Positions 10,111 to 21,934 of a stretch of 64,000 nucleotides of DNA are shown in pieces. Position 1 is the stretch's first letter, and each line of letters starts with the position of its first letter. The notes under the pieces are model-generated. The model worked only from the letters and a program-made list of their open reading frames with translations. It searched no databases and was not told the origin of the DNA. The stretch is from Diphasiastrum complanatum (Eukaryota; Streptophyta; Lycopodiopsida; Lycopodiales; Lycopodiaceae), in contig CM055106.1 in the NCBI GenBank assembly GCA_029204225.1, forward strand, positions 50,475,325 through 50,539,324, read 5' to 3'. The translations under genes and the position numbers were made by a program.

Positions 10111-11054
10111 AAAAATGAAGGAATGAGATGTTGGGTGGGAGAGTTGTAGATAGACACAACATTCATAAAATCAGTTAGTTCTTGGCATTCACAATCAGCT
10201 GCATACAAATGAAGCATGTGTGAGCACTAGAGAGCTATTCGTGTTCGTGAAAAATGAATGGGGTAATCTCCTCCTTTTCAAGATTGATGTAGCCTTGCTT
10301 TTTGTTCTTTCCCTATTGTAAGTTGTTGTTGCAGTCTATTGCTACGCATTACCTTGAGTTGTTGTAGCATCTGCTCCTTGTGAATCTCTAACAAACTAGA
10401 CTAAGGGAAGTACGGCATACAGAATTTATGCCTCAAAGGCTGGATACCAACTCCAAACGCTGTACATTCAAGGAAAAAGCAAGGCACCCATAACTCATGC
10501 ACAGAAGACTAACAAAAGAGCAATGCATGTGGCCTAAAGATGTCCATTTTCCAGTACCATAAGAGGTAGAGCCTGAGCAAGTGTCACTTCTAACCATTCT
10601 TGCTTTTTGGAGGTTTGATGGCCAGAAAAGAGAGGGAGGTGGGATCGAGCACCCAACGGCAAGAAAGATCCATCGGCCATCATGGAAATTTTCAGCAACT
10701 CTTATCCTTAAATTATCCAGCAACTACCTTCAAAGGTTCCAACACCCAAAACAAGGATTTCCAATGAGCCAATAGTGTGGAAGAGATAAGATCCAGCCTA
10801 TCTATCTTATTTCAGCAAGTTTGAGCAGACAATTCTTCTAACATCTAAAATACAAGATCCTCATTCCAATTGGTGTTTTGTGCATGTATTTCAGGCCCTA
10901 GCATTGTCTGCGTGTATACTGAGACTTTGCCCAATATCAGTGTCGTTGAAGTTTCTTTAGCTGCTAGACCGGGTACGTGCATCATGCTAACTCGCTAGGT
11001 TATGGTTATGATTTTTCTTCATGTAGCAATCATCACAGTCCCTTCCTGAGCACG
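10111..11054. other. No recognised gene; possible copia 3' LTR remains at the left
   Basis: tgttgggtgggagagttgta at about 10130 is where a 3' LTR would start after copia RNase H, but I could not find its other end. The remainder shows no conserved coding. Confidence 0.25.
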
Positions 11055-11320
11055 TGTTCACAAGGCCGTTACGGGTACTTTGTATGCAGAATCTGGTGCC
11101 TTTATATGTGGCATTGCTGGTCCATTCAACTGAGGAGGTATATCTTCACTGAACCCACTGATACAACAGCATGGTCTGCTAACAGCACCGGTATTCTTGT
11201 TGGTATATATCATTTGTACAGCAGAGTTGGTGTCGCCCCACAAGATCAAGAGAGTTGTGGCTCTCTCCTTAAGGCTCTACATGAGAACATCATGGCTCTT
11301 CGTGGTATATGCAATAAGTG
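11055..11320 (-). pseudogene. Unidentified coding-like fragment
   Basis: The minus strand is open from about 11290 to 11056 and gives a sequence with gene-like composition (ERATTLLILWGDTNSAVQ, later EDIPPQLNGPAMPHIKAPD). I cannot name the family. The plus strand of the same DNA is also nearly open (one TGA) and would give a hydrophobic segment, so the strand is not certain. An upstream in-frame TAG and the lack of clear splice borders suggest a gene fragment captured by a repeat, or an isolated exon. Confidence 0.25.
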
Positions 11321-11809
11321 ATATCACAACTTAAATGAGAAATACCAGATAAAATTAAGTGAGGATCCTAAGGTACTGAAAGTCATGAAGGTCATACATG
11401 AATGGAGCTAAGAGTGCAAATAAGGAACATGGAGGTTTTCCAAAGGTATTTATTTGTAAGATTGGAATATATCCAGATTCGCAAATTGAATTTGAAAAGT
11501 AAGTGATGTCATAAGAAATAGCTAAAAAAGAATATACATGCAACAAAAAAAGTCAAAGGATCGATATTAAGACAAGATTATAGATTAAAAAAAACAGAAA
11601 AGCTTAGCCAAACAGCCAACCAAACGTCCGGTGTTTACCAAAGGGTTTAAAACTTGAATGGCTTCAATATATATCCTTTATAAAGAGAGTGACATTTCAA
11701 AAAGGATCCTCGGCAAAAGCAAAATAGGCAAGAGCATACATATAAAATATAAAAAACAGGCATGAATATATAAATGAGTGTGAAGCACATGAATATGAAA
11801 TTGAATAGG
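11321..11809. other. AT-rich spacer, 3' of the LSD1-zinc-ribbon gene
   Basis: No coding potential seen. It would contain the 3' UTR of the minus-strand gene ending at 11810. Confidence 0.3.
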
Positions 11810-12283
11810 TTAGTCATTTACTTCATTAAGCTCTTCCAGGGGAGGATCAGTTGGTCCATACTGCTTTGTCCAATAGGCAGGATCCACAGAATCTGGCAAT
11901 TTGGGAGTCTGCCCACTCAAAAATGTAAGGTGAGCAAGAGAGTTGATGTAATTGGCCATCTTGGAAGGGTCAACAGCAAGCTCAACACTGCACTGAGGGC
12001 AGGTAAATTTCGACAAGCCCGGAGGCACATTCAGCACAGACTTGCAATTGGCACAAGGCAATTGTATCTTAGAGGAGTCTACTCCTCTCACTGATGAGTT
12101 CTTGTGTTGCATTTGCGGTGGCAGCAATTGAGCAAGCTTGCACTTGGGGCACCTAAACTCCACAAACCCAGCAGGCACTGTCAACACACATCGGCATCCT
12201 GCACATTGCACCTGGCATGCCGTGGGAGCTGAAACTGAAACCAATGCTGCTGCTGCTGCTGTAACCCCCCCACTTTGCACCAT
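11810..12283 (-). CDS. Protein with two LSD1-type zinc ribbons (FORGETTER1/SBNO N-terminus-like)
   Basis: An uninterrupted frame of 157 codons runs from ATG 12283-12281 to the stop at 11810; the frame stays open a few codons upstream, but this is the first ATG. An alanine/serine-rich start precedes a first ribbon, VQCAGCRCVLTVPAG followed by FRCPKCKLAQLLPP. The second is IQLPCANCKSVLNVPPG followed by FTCPQCSVELAVD. Both have the CxxC...CxxC layout of LSD1 zinc fingers. Two such ribbons in this order with the phrase KIQLPCANCK are known from the N-terminus of plant FORGETTER1, a strawberry-notch helicase-like regulator of heat-stress memory. The helicase part is absent: the frame ends 40 residues after the second ribbon in an acidic tail. 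It could be a small stand-alone paralogue, a truncated gene copy, or a first exon whose splice donor I missed. No disabling mutation is visible. Confidence 0.6.
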   Translation of the reverse strand: MVQSGGVTAAAAALVSVSAPTACQVQCAGCRCVLTVPAGFVEFRCPKCKLAQLLPPQMQHKNSSVRGVDSSKIQLPCANCKSVLNVPPGLSKFTCPQCSVELAVDPSKMANYINSLAHLTFLSGQTPKLPDSVDPAYWTKQYGPTDPPLEELNEVND

Positions 12284-12870
12284 ATTCTGGTACTCAACCC
12301 TCAATTCTCAACTTCAGCCCCTGACAATCACATGGCTGGCTGCCTGGCTGCTATGTTGGCCCTAGAAATAAAACAAATGCAATTTAATCTGTGCCTATGC
12401 TTGTGAGATCCAAGGAGCCTTCCCACAATAGTGTGGACTATTTATTTAATGTGACAGGTACTCCTCAGATTCAAATAAAAACAGTGTACTGTGTGATCAC
12501 AAAATAGAACATTAAAAAGGCTGCGGTGGGAGTGCCTTTCAGTTCGCCCACTCCTGCACCACCAGAAAGATAAAATGAGCCAGAAGAAGCTAATCAAGAA
12601 ATACAGACAGATACATATATATCGTATATTTGTTAAGAGAGAGAGAGAGAGAGGTGTTAAGGGAGGGCGGGAGATACATATTACGTAACCTGAACTTTCC
12701 TTTACAAGAAGGAATGGCATGCATGATGCTCTTCCTTTGAACGAGAGAGATAAAAGGGGTAGTTTTTCAGAGGTCCTAAACCCACGTCAGCAGTAAGGCC
12801 CTAACAATAGCGCTGAGGCCAGGCTAGGGTTTAGAGCTTCTGCAAAGCCCTAAAGGTCGGATGACTAACA
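12284..12870. promoter_or_regulatory. Upstream region of the LSD1-zinc-ribbon gene
   Basis: No ORF of note. It contains a short GA tract (12636-12653), which would be a CT-rich element for the minus-strand gene. A telo-box-like ctagggttta (about 12823) lies 0.54 kb upstream of the start codon; such motifs are frequent in plant promoters of housekeeping genes. A defined TATA box was not found. Confidence 0.3.
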
Positions 12871-12900
12871 CGTGACGGTTGCATTCGTTAAAGTATCATA

Positions 12901-13020
12901 TGGATTATGTATAGGGGAAGGCCCTAGGGCCCGGGGGGCCTTCCGCGTTTTGAGGGGCCCGAGGGCGGCAGCCCGAGGGAGCCTCCAAACGCGAAACGCC
13001 CCCCCCCCCTTCCCCCTTTT
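12901..13020. repeat. GC-rich foldback tract
   Basis: This block is far richer in G+C than its surroundings. cgcgttttgagg at 12944-12955 pairs with cctccaaacgcg at 12982-12993 (one mismatch), with ggggcccgagggcggcagcccgag-type sequence in the loop. It also has a run of ten C near 13002. It lies at the 5' side of the retroelement remnant that follows. Confidence 0.6.
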
Positions 13021-13197
13021 AAAGCATCCTTCTAGTGCTTCCTCTTCGTGCGCACGTCGTGAAGCCCACCGTGATGTTGCGGATTCCTTGCTTGTTTCCT
13101 TTGGCCAGGTGGTGCCATACTGTCCGCCCCATCTTCGCCACCAACTTTCTTCCTCTCTTTTTCCAATGGTCAGTTCGTTAAGCGACAAGTCTCTCTT

Positions 13198-14352
13198 CCC
13201 ACTTCATCCGAAGGTGTTGGTCTTTCTTGCACAGCTTCTATTGCTCCAGCTGCTTTTCTGAGAAGTTGGGCCCTTGTTGCCTCTACACCTATCTCTCGGT
13301 TTCAGTAGGACAACAAGCCCATTCTTCTTGATTCAGTAGCTCATGTGAAAACAGGCATTCTTCCTTTCCAACAACATCTTCGTGCGGCCAAGGATCTCAT
13401 CCCTCCACCTGTGCGAGCTTCTTTGTCTCCCTTTGAGACTTTGCTTAGCCATCAGCGTGCTCATTTTCAGAAGTATCTTTTGGAGCGTTTCCACTCACAT
13501 GCTTTCACTCAGCTTCTCAGTGATTCATCTTCCGATGAGACTCGGGTTCGCCTTTTGTCTTGTGCAGGCCCGGGTGCTGGTGCTTGGCTTGTTGTGTATC
13601 ATGTTGTTCCACACTTGCGCCTTTCTTCAGAGTTGTTTCGCATCGCTCTTCGAGTTAGGTTGGGTCTCCCTCATCCAGTGCTGGCAGGTTTGACAAAATG
13701 CTCCTATGGTCACCCTGTTGATCCTATTGGCACTCATCTCATGCGTTGCCCTTCTGGCGGAGAGCGCACTGCGACTCATGATTCCATTCGTGACGTATTG
13801 GCATCTATTGCACATGAGTGCGGCTTTCATGTTGTCTGGGAGCAGACCCACATCTTGTCTGTGTCTGATTCACAGTCGCCTCGGCGTCGAGTTGATCTTG
13901 TTCTTTCGCGCAAGGGGATTCGCACGCTTGGGGATGTTGTTGTTGTTGATCATTCGCGGCCTGACCTCCTTCGCCGTGCTTCAACTACTCAGGGTGCTAC
14001 TGCTTCTCATGCAGCTCTAGATAAAGAGCGAGATTATTCACTTCGCACTCTTGGAGAAGGCTTTATTCCTTTTGCTTTGGAAACATATGGGTGCATGCAT
14101 AAGAAATTCGATGATTTTCTATCATCTTGTGCAGGTTTTGCAGCAAAACTCCAAGGACGTGGTGCCTCACCTTTATCTATCATTACGGCTTATTATCGTC
14201 AACAAGTTTCTATGACTTTACAACGCACTTAGGCACTTGCAATACTTCGATGTGCCGTAGTTGCAGGAACGGCTGCTTCACAGCTTCCTGCACTACCTAA
14301 ACTTCCAACTGTCTTAACTAGCGACTTACACCAAGCAGTAGGCTTTATGTAG
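13198..14352 (+). pseudogene. Retroelement C-terminus: zinc knuckle plus endonuclease-like domain
   Basis: One frame is readable from about 13198 to TAG at 14350, with stops at 13306-13308 and 14230-14232 (each could be CAG to TAG). The longest open part has about 295 codons. A leucine-rich N-part precedes a putative zinc knuckle (TKCSYGHPVDPIGTHLMRC). Next come HDSIRDVLASIAHECGFHV, RRRVDLVLS and LGDVVVVDHS, then ALDKERDYS. The knuckle followed by R...D...D/E..K spacing resembles the C-terminal restriction-like endonuclease module of R2/Dualen-type non-LTR retroelements. This assignment rests on layout, not on a clear family signature. The 3' end (next entry) has an A-rich terminus, which supports a retroposon truncated at its 5' end. 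No RT is present in the window for it. Confidence 0.5.
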
Positions 14353-14860
14353 ATACTCTACGAGATTGTTGTTTTGTTATAGTTGTAAAGTATCGCAATT
14401 CGCCTTATGGCCTTTACACTTTCAGCATGCATTCCTTTGTACTCTGATGGGTTTTCCCATCTTTTATTAATAAAAACAGGAAGTTTCTTATACAATTGAC
14501 CTCAATATGCCAAATAACAAATGATCAAAAGTAATTGATTTTCTTCACACAAACTAGAGGAACAAGCAAACACAAATACACTAAAAAAGACTATTGAAAT
14601 GAAAATTAAGTTCACATGTTAGAGCAAGCACGCCATGCCACAAGCGCTCCCTCTTTTAGCCCTCCCCTTGCTAAAGCCATGTATGTGCCTTGTTTTGAAA
14701 CCCTGTTGACAACCAAGAGTCGATATTTCATTCATGAAAATCAATATCTTTCGAATCTTCTTATGCAGATTTCTAAAGTAAAGTGAATAAATGCATAGAA
14801 TCTCTCATTTTTTCAGATAGATTCTTGTCAAATTGTTGATAAGAGTAGGAGAGTTATTGC
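14353..14860 (+). other. 3' UTR of the retroelement, then spacer
   Basis: tgatgggttttcccatcttttattaataaaaac (ending near 14477) looks like a non-LTR 3' terminus with a polyadenylation-like AATAAA. The rest up to 14860 has no recognised feature. Confidence 0.35.
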
Positions 14861-16690
14861 ACTCGGAAAGAGACAAGGATATCTCTATAGGCTTAGTCAT
14901 TGTAACTCTATAACTGATCATGCTTTAAGCAGTTCAGTGTCTGTCAGTAAAGAATCTATTTTGGCATTATAGACTTGGTCACCTTAATCATATATCAATA
15001 GGTAACATGTCTAAACGTACTTTAGTTTTGATTTAGACTATCAAATTGTCGACCCTCCTGTCTGCCAAAGTTGTATCATAGGAAAGCAGGCAAGAAGGCC
15101 ATTTAAGTCAAATCAAGAACATATTTCTAAAGGTTTGTTAGACATTGTACATATTGATATATGTGGCCCAATGCAAACACCATGACTGCTTGGTGCTAAA
15201 TTCTTTATTACATTCATAGATGACTACTCTAAAAGAACTGTTGTATATTTTATAAAACACAAATCTGGAGCCTTTCAATTCTTCAAGAAATACAAAGATG
15301 CTGAGTTGCAGACATGCAAGAAGATCAAAGCTCTTGGGAGCGACAATGGTGGCAAGTACATCTCAAATGAGTTCAAGAATAATTGCTCAGCCAACAACAT
15401 CGAGCAACAGTCTGCTGCTTTCTATTCTCCACAGTCGAATGGATTGGATGAGAGGAAGAACATGACCTTAGTTGAGTCCGCCAAATGCATGATAACTCAT
15501 GCTTCATTGCCCAAATCATTATGGCAACATGTTGTATCAACAATAGCTTATGTGCAGAACCGATGTATAACTAAAGACTTACCTAATAGCAAAACTCCTC
15601 ATGAAGTTTGGACAGGATTCAAACCTTCATTAAAACATTTGAGAGTATTTGGATGCACTGCTTATGTTCATGTCCCAAAGGACAACAGAAAGAAATTAGA
15701 TGAGCATTCGTTCAAGACTATTTTTGTTAGGTATTGCACTTCTGATGGAATGTATAGACTTTACAATATAGACATATGTAAAGTTTTTACTAACAAGGAT
15801 GTGACTTTTATCGAATATCAGTTTATTGATTTGAAGGGCAAGGACTAGATGCAGTCTACAATTTTTGTCCCAACAACTGATACTTATCGGAAGGTAATTT
15901 CTATTCCTTCCATTAGTCACCCTGTATAGTCAGACTACAACTCCGAATCAGTCGAATCAGCTGAAGCAACCGAATCAGCCAACACAAAATAGAATTTCAC
16001 AGCTAGAAACTTCGACCAGAAGATCAGCAAGAACTCGAATTCAGCCTGTCCGGATACACTGATGAATTTTCTCACTACTCTATTCAAAAGCCAACCACAG
16101 TTGAGGAAGCTTTGTCACATGCCAATTCAGATATCTGGAAATGAGCAATGGATAAGGAGTACAATTCACTACTGAGAAACAATACATGGACTGTCACCAA
16201 GCTGCCAGCAAACAGAAAGATAATTGACTACAAATGGATCTTTAAGATCAAATATAAAGTAGACGACAGTATCGATAGAAGGAAAGCTCGACTCGTGGAA
16301 AGGGGATTCTCACATATTCCCAATATCGACTACTTCAAAACTTTCAGTCCAATCGTCAAAGCACACCTCTATTTGACTACTATTTTCATATGTTGCTGCA
16401 ACATACCTTGAGGTACACCAGATGGATGTACAAACATCATTCCTCAATGGAGTTATGGAGGAGGACATCTACATGATCCAGCTAGAAGGCTATATCCTCA
16501 ATGGTTGAGAAGACCAAGTATGCAAACTCCATAAAGCTTTGTACGGTTCGAAGCAATCATTTAGAGCATGGTTTCATCGTATCAACATGTTCTTGATCAA
16601 TCTCCAACCTAGCTCTGTAGACTGTAATGTATATTTCAAAGGCGTTGTCATCATCACACTTTATGTGGATGATACGTTGTTGCTCGCCCC
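14860..16690 (+). mobile_element. Decayed Ty1-copia element (pre-integrase to RT)
   Basis: Order is GAG-pre-integrase (WHYRLGHLNH at 14962; CQSCIIGKQARRPF), integrase (HIDICGPM, FIDDYSKRTVVYF, ALGSDNGGKYIS, SPQSNGLDERKNMTL), then RT (NTWTVTKLPANRKIIDYKWI; LHKALYGSKQSFRAW; TLYVDDTLLL at about 16660). The integrase segment 15306-15848 is the longest open piece. The D and D of the catalytic triad and the following E (DERKN) are visible. At least three frameshifts and several stops break it. Similarity ends abruptly after YVDDTLLLA near 16690; RNase H and both LTRs are missing, so the 3' part was removed by deletion or by another insertion. Confidence 0.75.
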
Positions 16691-19600
16691 GGACCTACCA
16701 CCGCTTGTCCACCACTTCGTATATCAACATAGCGAGGTTGGAAGTTGGTACGTGATGGGTTTCCTTGGCAACATGCATCCTACATTCGGCCCAATCCGCT
16801 TGCAATCACTTACACGCAACTCTTTGTGGTCCCGATTTGTCAAGATTGTAGGGTTCTCGAAACCGAGATGTTGAAGATCAGAAAGGCAAGTAGATCGAGC
16901 AAAATCAATGAAGTAGTGTTCTTGCATTTCCATTATTACAAAAAAAAATATAAAATAAGACAAGAAGTCCTACAAAAAGCATAAATTGACTCAATTTTAC
17001 TTTCATTATTTTCAACGTTTTTTTCTTTTTCATTTATTTTTACGTAGTCATTGTCTTATGCATTCTCTTTGTTTCCCCCCTCCCCTCTAAGTAAATTGTC
17101 GCCACAAATTTTTTCCTCATTTTTATTGCCATTATCAAATTCCCTATCTTTTCTCCACCCCCTTCACCTTCGCCACTTTCGGTTCACATTGCCATGACCC
17201 ACGACGTTCAACGACAAGCACAAGTGCCAAGGGACTTCATATTGATGACATTGTGCTTACAAAAAATAGTGATATTGAGATTGATGAGGTCAAGTATGGA
17301 CTTAGTGAAAAAATGAAAGATCTTAGCATTCCTTTTTGTGTCTTGAGAATAGAAATTTGGAAATTTCAAGATAATACTTCTTTAAGGCAAGAATAGATTT
17401 TTGGTTTATCTTTAGGAAGTTTACTTTTTGTAATCACATATCGCTTTTGTGAAGCATCCCTAATGATGCTAATTTCTATATAAATTGGAATATTTTTTAA
17501 GAGTCTCTTAGCAAAGAAATATTTGAGAAATATAAAGAACTTTTTGGTGTTACGAATGAATTTATCGTTGAGGGAGAAAATAATTTGGATTTTTGGGAGA
17601 ATGTGAGATATTATGCATATCTTAACTTTATCATGTTAGGCCTAAAGCCTTAGTCAAGTATAGAGGCCACATGCATAAGTCAAATGTCGCCTCAACCCTA
17701 CATTCAATTGTTCTCAAAAGGGCATTCACAATCATTTGAGAAGCTATGTGTCATATTATGCAAAATCCTACTATAGGCCAAGTGCCAAACTTTGAGGCCT
17801 TTTGGTGATGGTCAAATTTTGGCCTCTACACATTTGGATAGTGCTGCTAGAGGAGCCCAAAATTTGACATTGTACATGACTTAGTTCTTATTGCTCCACA
17901 CTTCTCAATAAGATTTAGATTGTTGATTTCAATGAAGTGGAAGAATAGTATGGCTCAGATTTGGTCTACATTGTATTTAGATGACCCAACATGAGCCTCA
18001 ATAATATTGTGACTAGTTTCCTTTCTATCTATGTATGTAGTTGGATGATAGGTTCTAGAGTGGACATAACTCTATGATTTATTGGTATACTTTAGATTTG
18101 ATATAATATCCATGTTCTTTAAACATTTTCAATCTATTAATATCAATATTGTTTGGATCCATTTTGATCATAGATCTATTTGGTCCAACATTGTTTCCAT
18201 CTTAGTTTCCTAGCATTCTAAGTTTTAATGCTTGGGATCAATCATCATACTAGCCACATCTTGGGTAAAAACTTTCACATCTACATGCTTTTGCGTCACC
18301 TATAGAAATGATTCAAGCAACGAATCTACTAAATCAACAATAGTTTCATCAAAAAACCTTTGTGAGATTTATGAAAAGATAGCTTCTTGAAAATCTCCAT
18401 GTATCAAAATTTTCTTAGTCCAATTACTTGGAGTTTCCACCAATGAGCACCTCACTAACTTCTCTTCCATCTAACTTTTGGAGTGCTGCAACTAGATTCT
18501 ACACTTCATCCTCTTCATCCCCAGACTTATCAAAAGAGTATAAGCCTCAATTTTCACAAAAAACATTAGCTTCACTACCAACAACTTGGAAAGACTACGT
18601 TAGAAGATAAATTGAGCAATGTAATTATACACACCATCGTCTCCATTCTTGAACTTATTAGATAGACAATGACCCTCAACATCTATAGAAACATTAAGTT
18701 CACTAGCAACAACATTAAAATACTATAATAGTATATGTATTTAACAATGTAATTGAGGGGCATACAAGTTTAGCTCAAAATAAGATACATCATCAGGTCT
18801 AAAGTCTACATCATTATGAGACTTCTATCTTTATTAGAAGTATTAGGCAATGTTTCCTCAATAAATACTGAAGGTGTAAGGTGTTTTTTGACAAAATCAC
18901 ATGATAGACTCCCAAGATTCAAATCATTGTAGCCTCCACCTTTGTTTACTTCCATGGCACACATGTTTGGAATGGAAGTGAACCGAGAAGCTAATATCCT
19001 TCTCTTGCACCAAAAAAATAAGATGTGAAAAGGCACTACAATATAAGGTAGTTTGCCTAAACATGATTAAGGAAAAATATCTCATAGTGTCATTAATGCT
19101 TCAACAAAGAGCTACATAACTAGATAGCTTTTTCAATACTCGTAGAAGCTTTTTACACGTAGTTGACAACTAAGTTCGACACTAGGACACTTAAGCTTTG
19201 TCTATCCTTCCAAAAAATAACAACTAGTTTTAGCCCTTTAGCTTGAATGTCTTACAAACAATGCAAAAGAATGTAAAACAAGGGACATGAACAAAACAAA
19301 CCCTTGAAGTCCAGAAGTACAAGATGAATTGAACAATATGAAATAAAGGCAGAAGGAAGAGGAAATTTCTATGTAGTTTCTATATAACAAAGAACATAGA
19401 TATCACACACCCAGATATATATATTAAACATGGAGACAAACCTATCAATGATCACCTACATCAATCAATGATGCAATACATGGAAAAAAAACAAAGATTA
19501 GACAATAACAAAAAAAATAAAAATGAGTAGCGATCCAAAGAAACATGATCTTGACCAACATTTGAGTCCATGATCTAAAAACCATCAACAATTGTAGTTG

Positions 19601-21930
19601 ATTGTTGCTCTATAGGATGACACATAAAATATATTGGTTGTACTAACATTTAAAAAATTTCTTACAATCTTACTATAAAGACATTAACAAACTAGTACCT
19701 GGTGCAGTGGGTTCATTATGTCAATGTCTCATGATTTGAAGGTTGCTTACTTGCAACAAGTCAAATCATTATTGCAGTTAGGTTCTATATCTTTAGTACA
19801 AGGAGTGGGAGCTGTACCATCTTTTTCATCTTCAAACAATCAATCCTAAAAAATCTATGTGCTCTAAAACTATCTAATGCATTGGCATAGTCAAAAGTTC
19901 CATAAATCCAATCACCTGCATCCATCATCACAACGTAAGATAGGAAATTCATATTTTAATGCCTAGGAAAACTAGGAAATAACATGACTATTCTTAGTAA
20001 AATGAGCATAATCATGCCATTTTAGCATTCCTCAAAATACATTGAAAATTTTCCATAAGTGCTTTACAAACCCGCGTTAGCAACCAAGTTCACTTCAAGA
20101 TGAACTTCTACAATAGATGGTTTTAAAAATCTGAGCGTAGCAAGTGGAACTTTCCCCTTGAGCAAAGAAGTGTTGAACCTCCAAAACAACACATTCCACG
20201 AGCATCAAACATATATCAATCAGTGGCCAAAACAAGCGATTCATCTCTCCAATGAGAAAATTCAATCGTCTGCTCTCCCACAACCAAAACCTGATTATAG
20301 GTATCTTGCAAGCAAAAGCAATAGAGATGAATGGAAATTCACTGGCAGGGTTCGCATTTGCAACTCCCAATGCACGTCAAGCTCCAATAAAGGATCATCT
20401 TGACATTTTACTTCATATGTTCAATGTTCAAAGAGGATTGAATCGTGCAAAGGACTTCAATTTTCAAAAATTATGGTTTCAGCTTTGTATGTGAATACTG
20501 GAAGTCCACAACTTTTTAAAAGACTTTACGCCTCACAAAATGTTTGTAAAGAATTTGGGGCAGCACATCACCCGTTAAAAACGTCAAAATCTATGGGCCA
20601 TTAAATTATTTTTCACCACAAGGTAATATGCCAAGACAATCCTTTATGCTTGGAAAAAGTCTTTTTAGTAACCTTGACACCCGATTCACAACGACCGTTT
20701 TACTGGGTGCAAAGGTTACTAAAAAGACCATTTCCCAATATATAAAATCAATTTTGTGTTGCAAAGTTTTAAGAGCTAGCTAAAAAATCGCCTTTGTGCT
20801 TGAGTACTCTAAAGATAAATTCTAAAATTTAAATGTTAAAATTTGTTAAGTTAATCTCTTAAGAGTATATAGACTCGTGATCAGAAATAGGTAGATTGCT
20901 TTGAGATTTTAGATTTTGAACATTTCACATGAAGTTTATAAACAAAAAGGCCTTTAAATCTTAAAAGTGACCATGCACATCCTAGCTAATAAGAAGATTT
21001 GAAGAAAAATAGTCTAAGTTTTGATAATGTTCTAGGTTTTAAGAAAGTTTTAAGCAAGACTTTTTGGAAGCTAAACGCATCTCTCAAATGACAACATATC
21101 AAATCAACAATGTATGAAAATGACAAATCAAAGGTATGGTGAATCATTTGTGGAAGTTTATGACAATGCATTAAATAGATTCATGTGATTATAAAGCCAT
21201 AGAATGTAGCCTTAAGTGACCATATCCAAGGATTTTTGTTAGGGACATTCGCACCAACTTTTGTTTTTAGCGAGACTGAAAGTTTTCAAATAGACCATTT
21301 CTCAATATGTATCATTTACATAAAGAGAATAATGGCAATGATGGCTTGTATTAACCTTCACGGGCCCTGAAAGTTCCAATTACCTTAATAAAAGGAGGTG
21401 AACCTACCTTTAGGCCTCTATAAGTTCTCAATTAGTCAACTCTTAGATAGTCACTATCAAAAGATATAAAACTTTGAAATATCTTTACAAGTAGCCTAGT
21501 TCTATCTATGGGATGAATCTTTTGGCTCATTTGCTTGGTGATAGATTTCTTTTTTTTGGTCTCAAAAATTTAACCATAGATTATAGACTTTCTACAAAGT
21601 ACATAGAGGAAAAGTGGGAAAAAAATAAATTTAAAGGAGAAATAGTTTATTAGCCTCCTTGAATAGAAGCAAGGGGAGATGACCTAGTCACTAATCCCAA
21701 TTTCTCTGCTATTCCTATCTAGCCAAATGTTCCATATTGTGATAGCTCTAACAAGTTGCCATAAGGTATAAATAGCAACATCCTCAAAAGTAATATCATT
21801 CAATAGAAGATCTATATAACAGAACCTCCTGAACCTGGCATGGATACACACAATAAAAAGTTCAGTGTTGATTTCCGCAGAGGGATATAGTAGTGAAAGA
21901 ACAAATGTGCCACATCTTCATCTAATGTTT
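16691..21930. other. 5.2 kb of AT-rich DNA without recognised genes
   Basis: Stops are frequent in all frames and I recognise no protein family. A foldback repeat lies at 20645-20740. This is probably old, unrecognisable transposon DNA. Confidence 0.4.
20645..20740. repeat. Foldback/MITE-like inverted repeat
   Basis: gtctttttagtaacctt at 20659-20675 is perfectly complementary to aaggttactaaaaagac at 20712-20728. Symmetry extends with mismatches on both sides (tggaaa/tttccca outside, CACCC/GGGTG inside), giving arms of roughly 35 bp around a loop of about 20. Confidence 0.7.
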
Positions 21931-21934
21931 TGCA

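Noticed and set aside
12872-13261. 129-codon plus-strand frame before the endonuclease-like ORF
   Set aside because: It passes through the GC-rich foldback tract and is in a different frame from the retroelement coding; the composition is driven by C and G runs.
20158-20494. Two overlapping plus-strand frames of about 80 codons
   Set aside because: No family resemblance, both frames open by chance, and no splice or promoter context.
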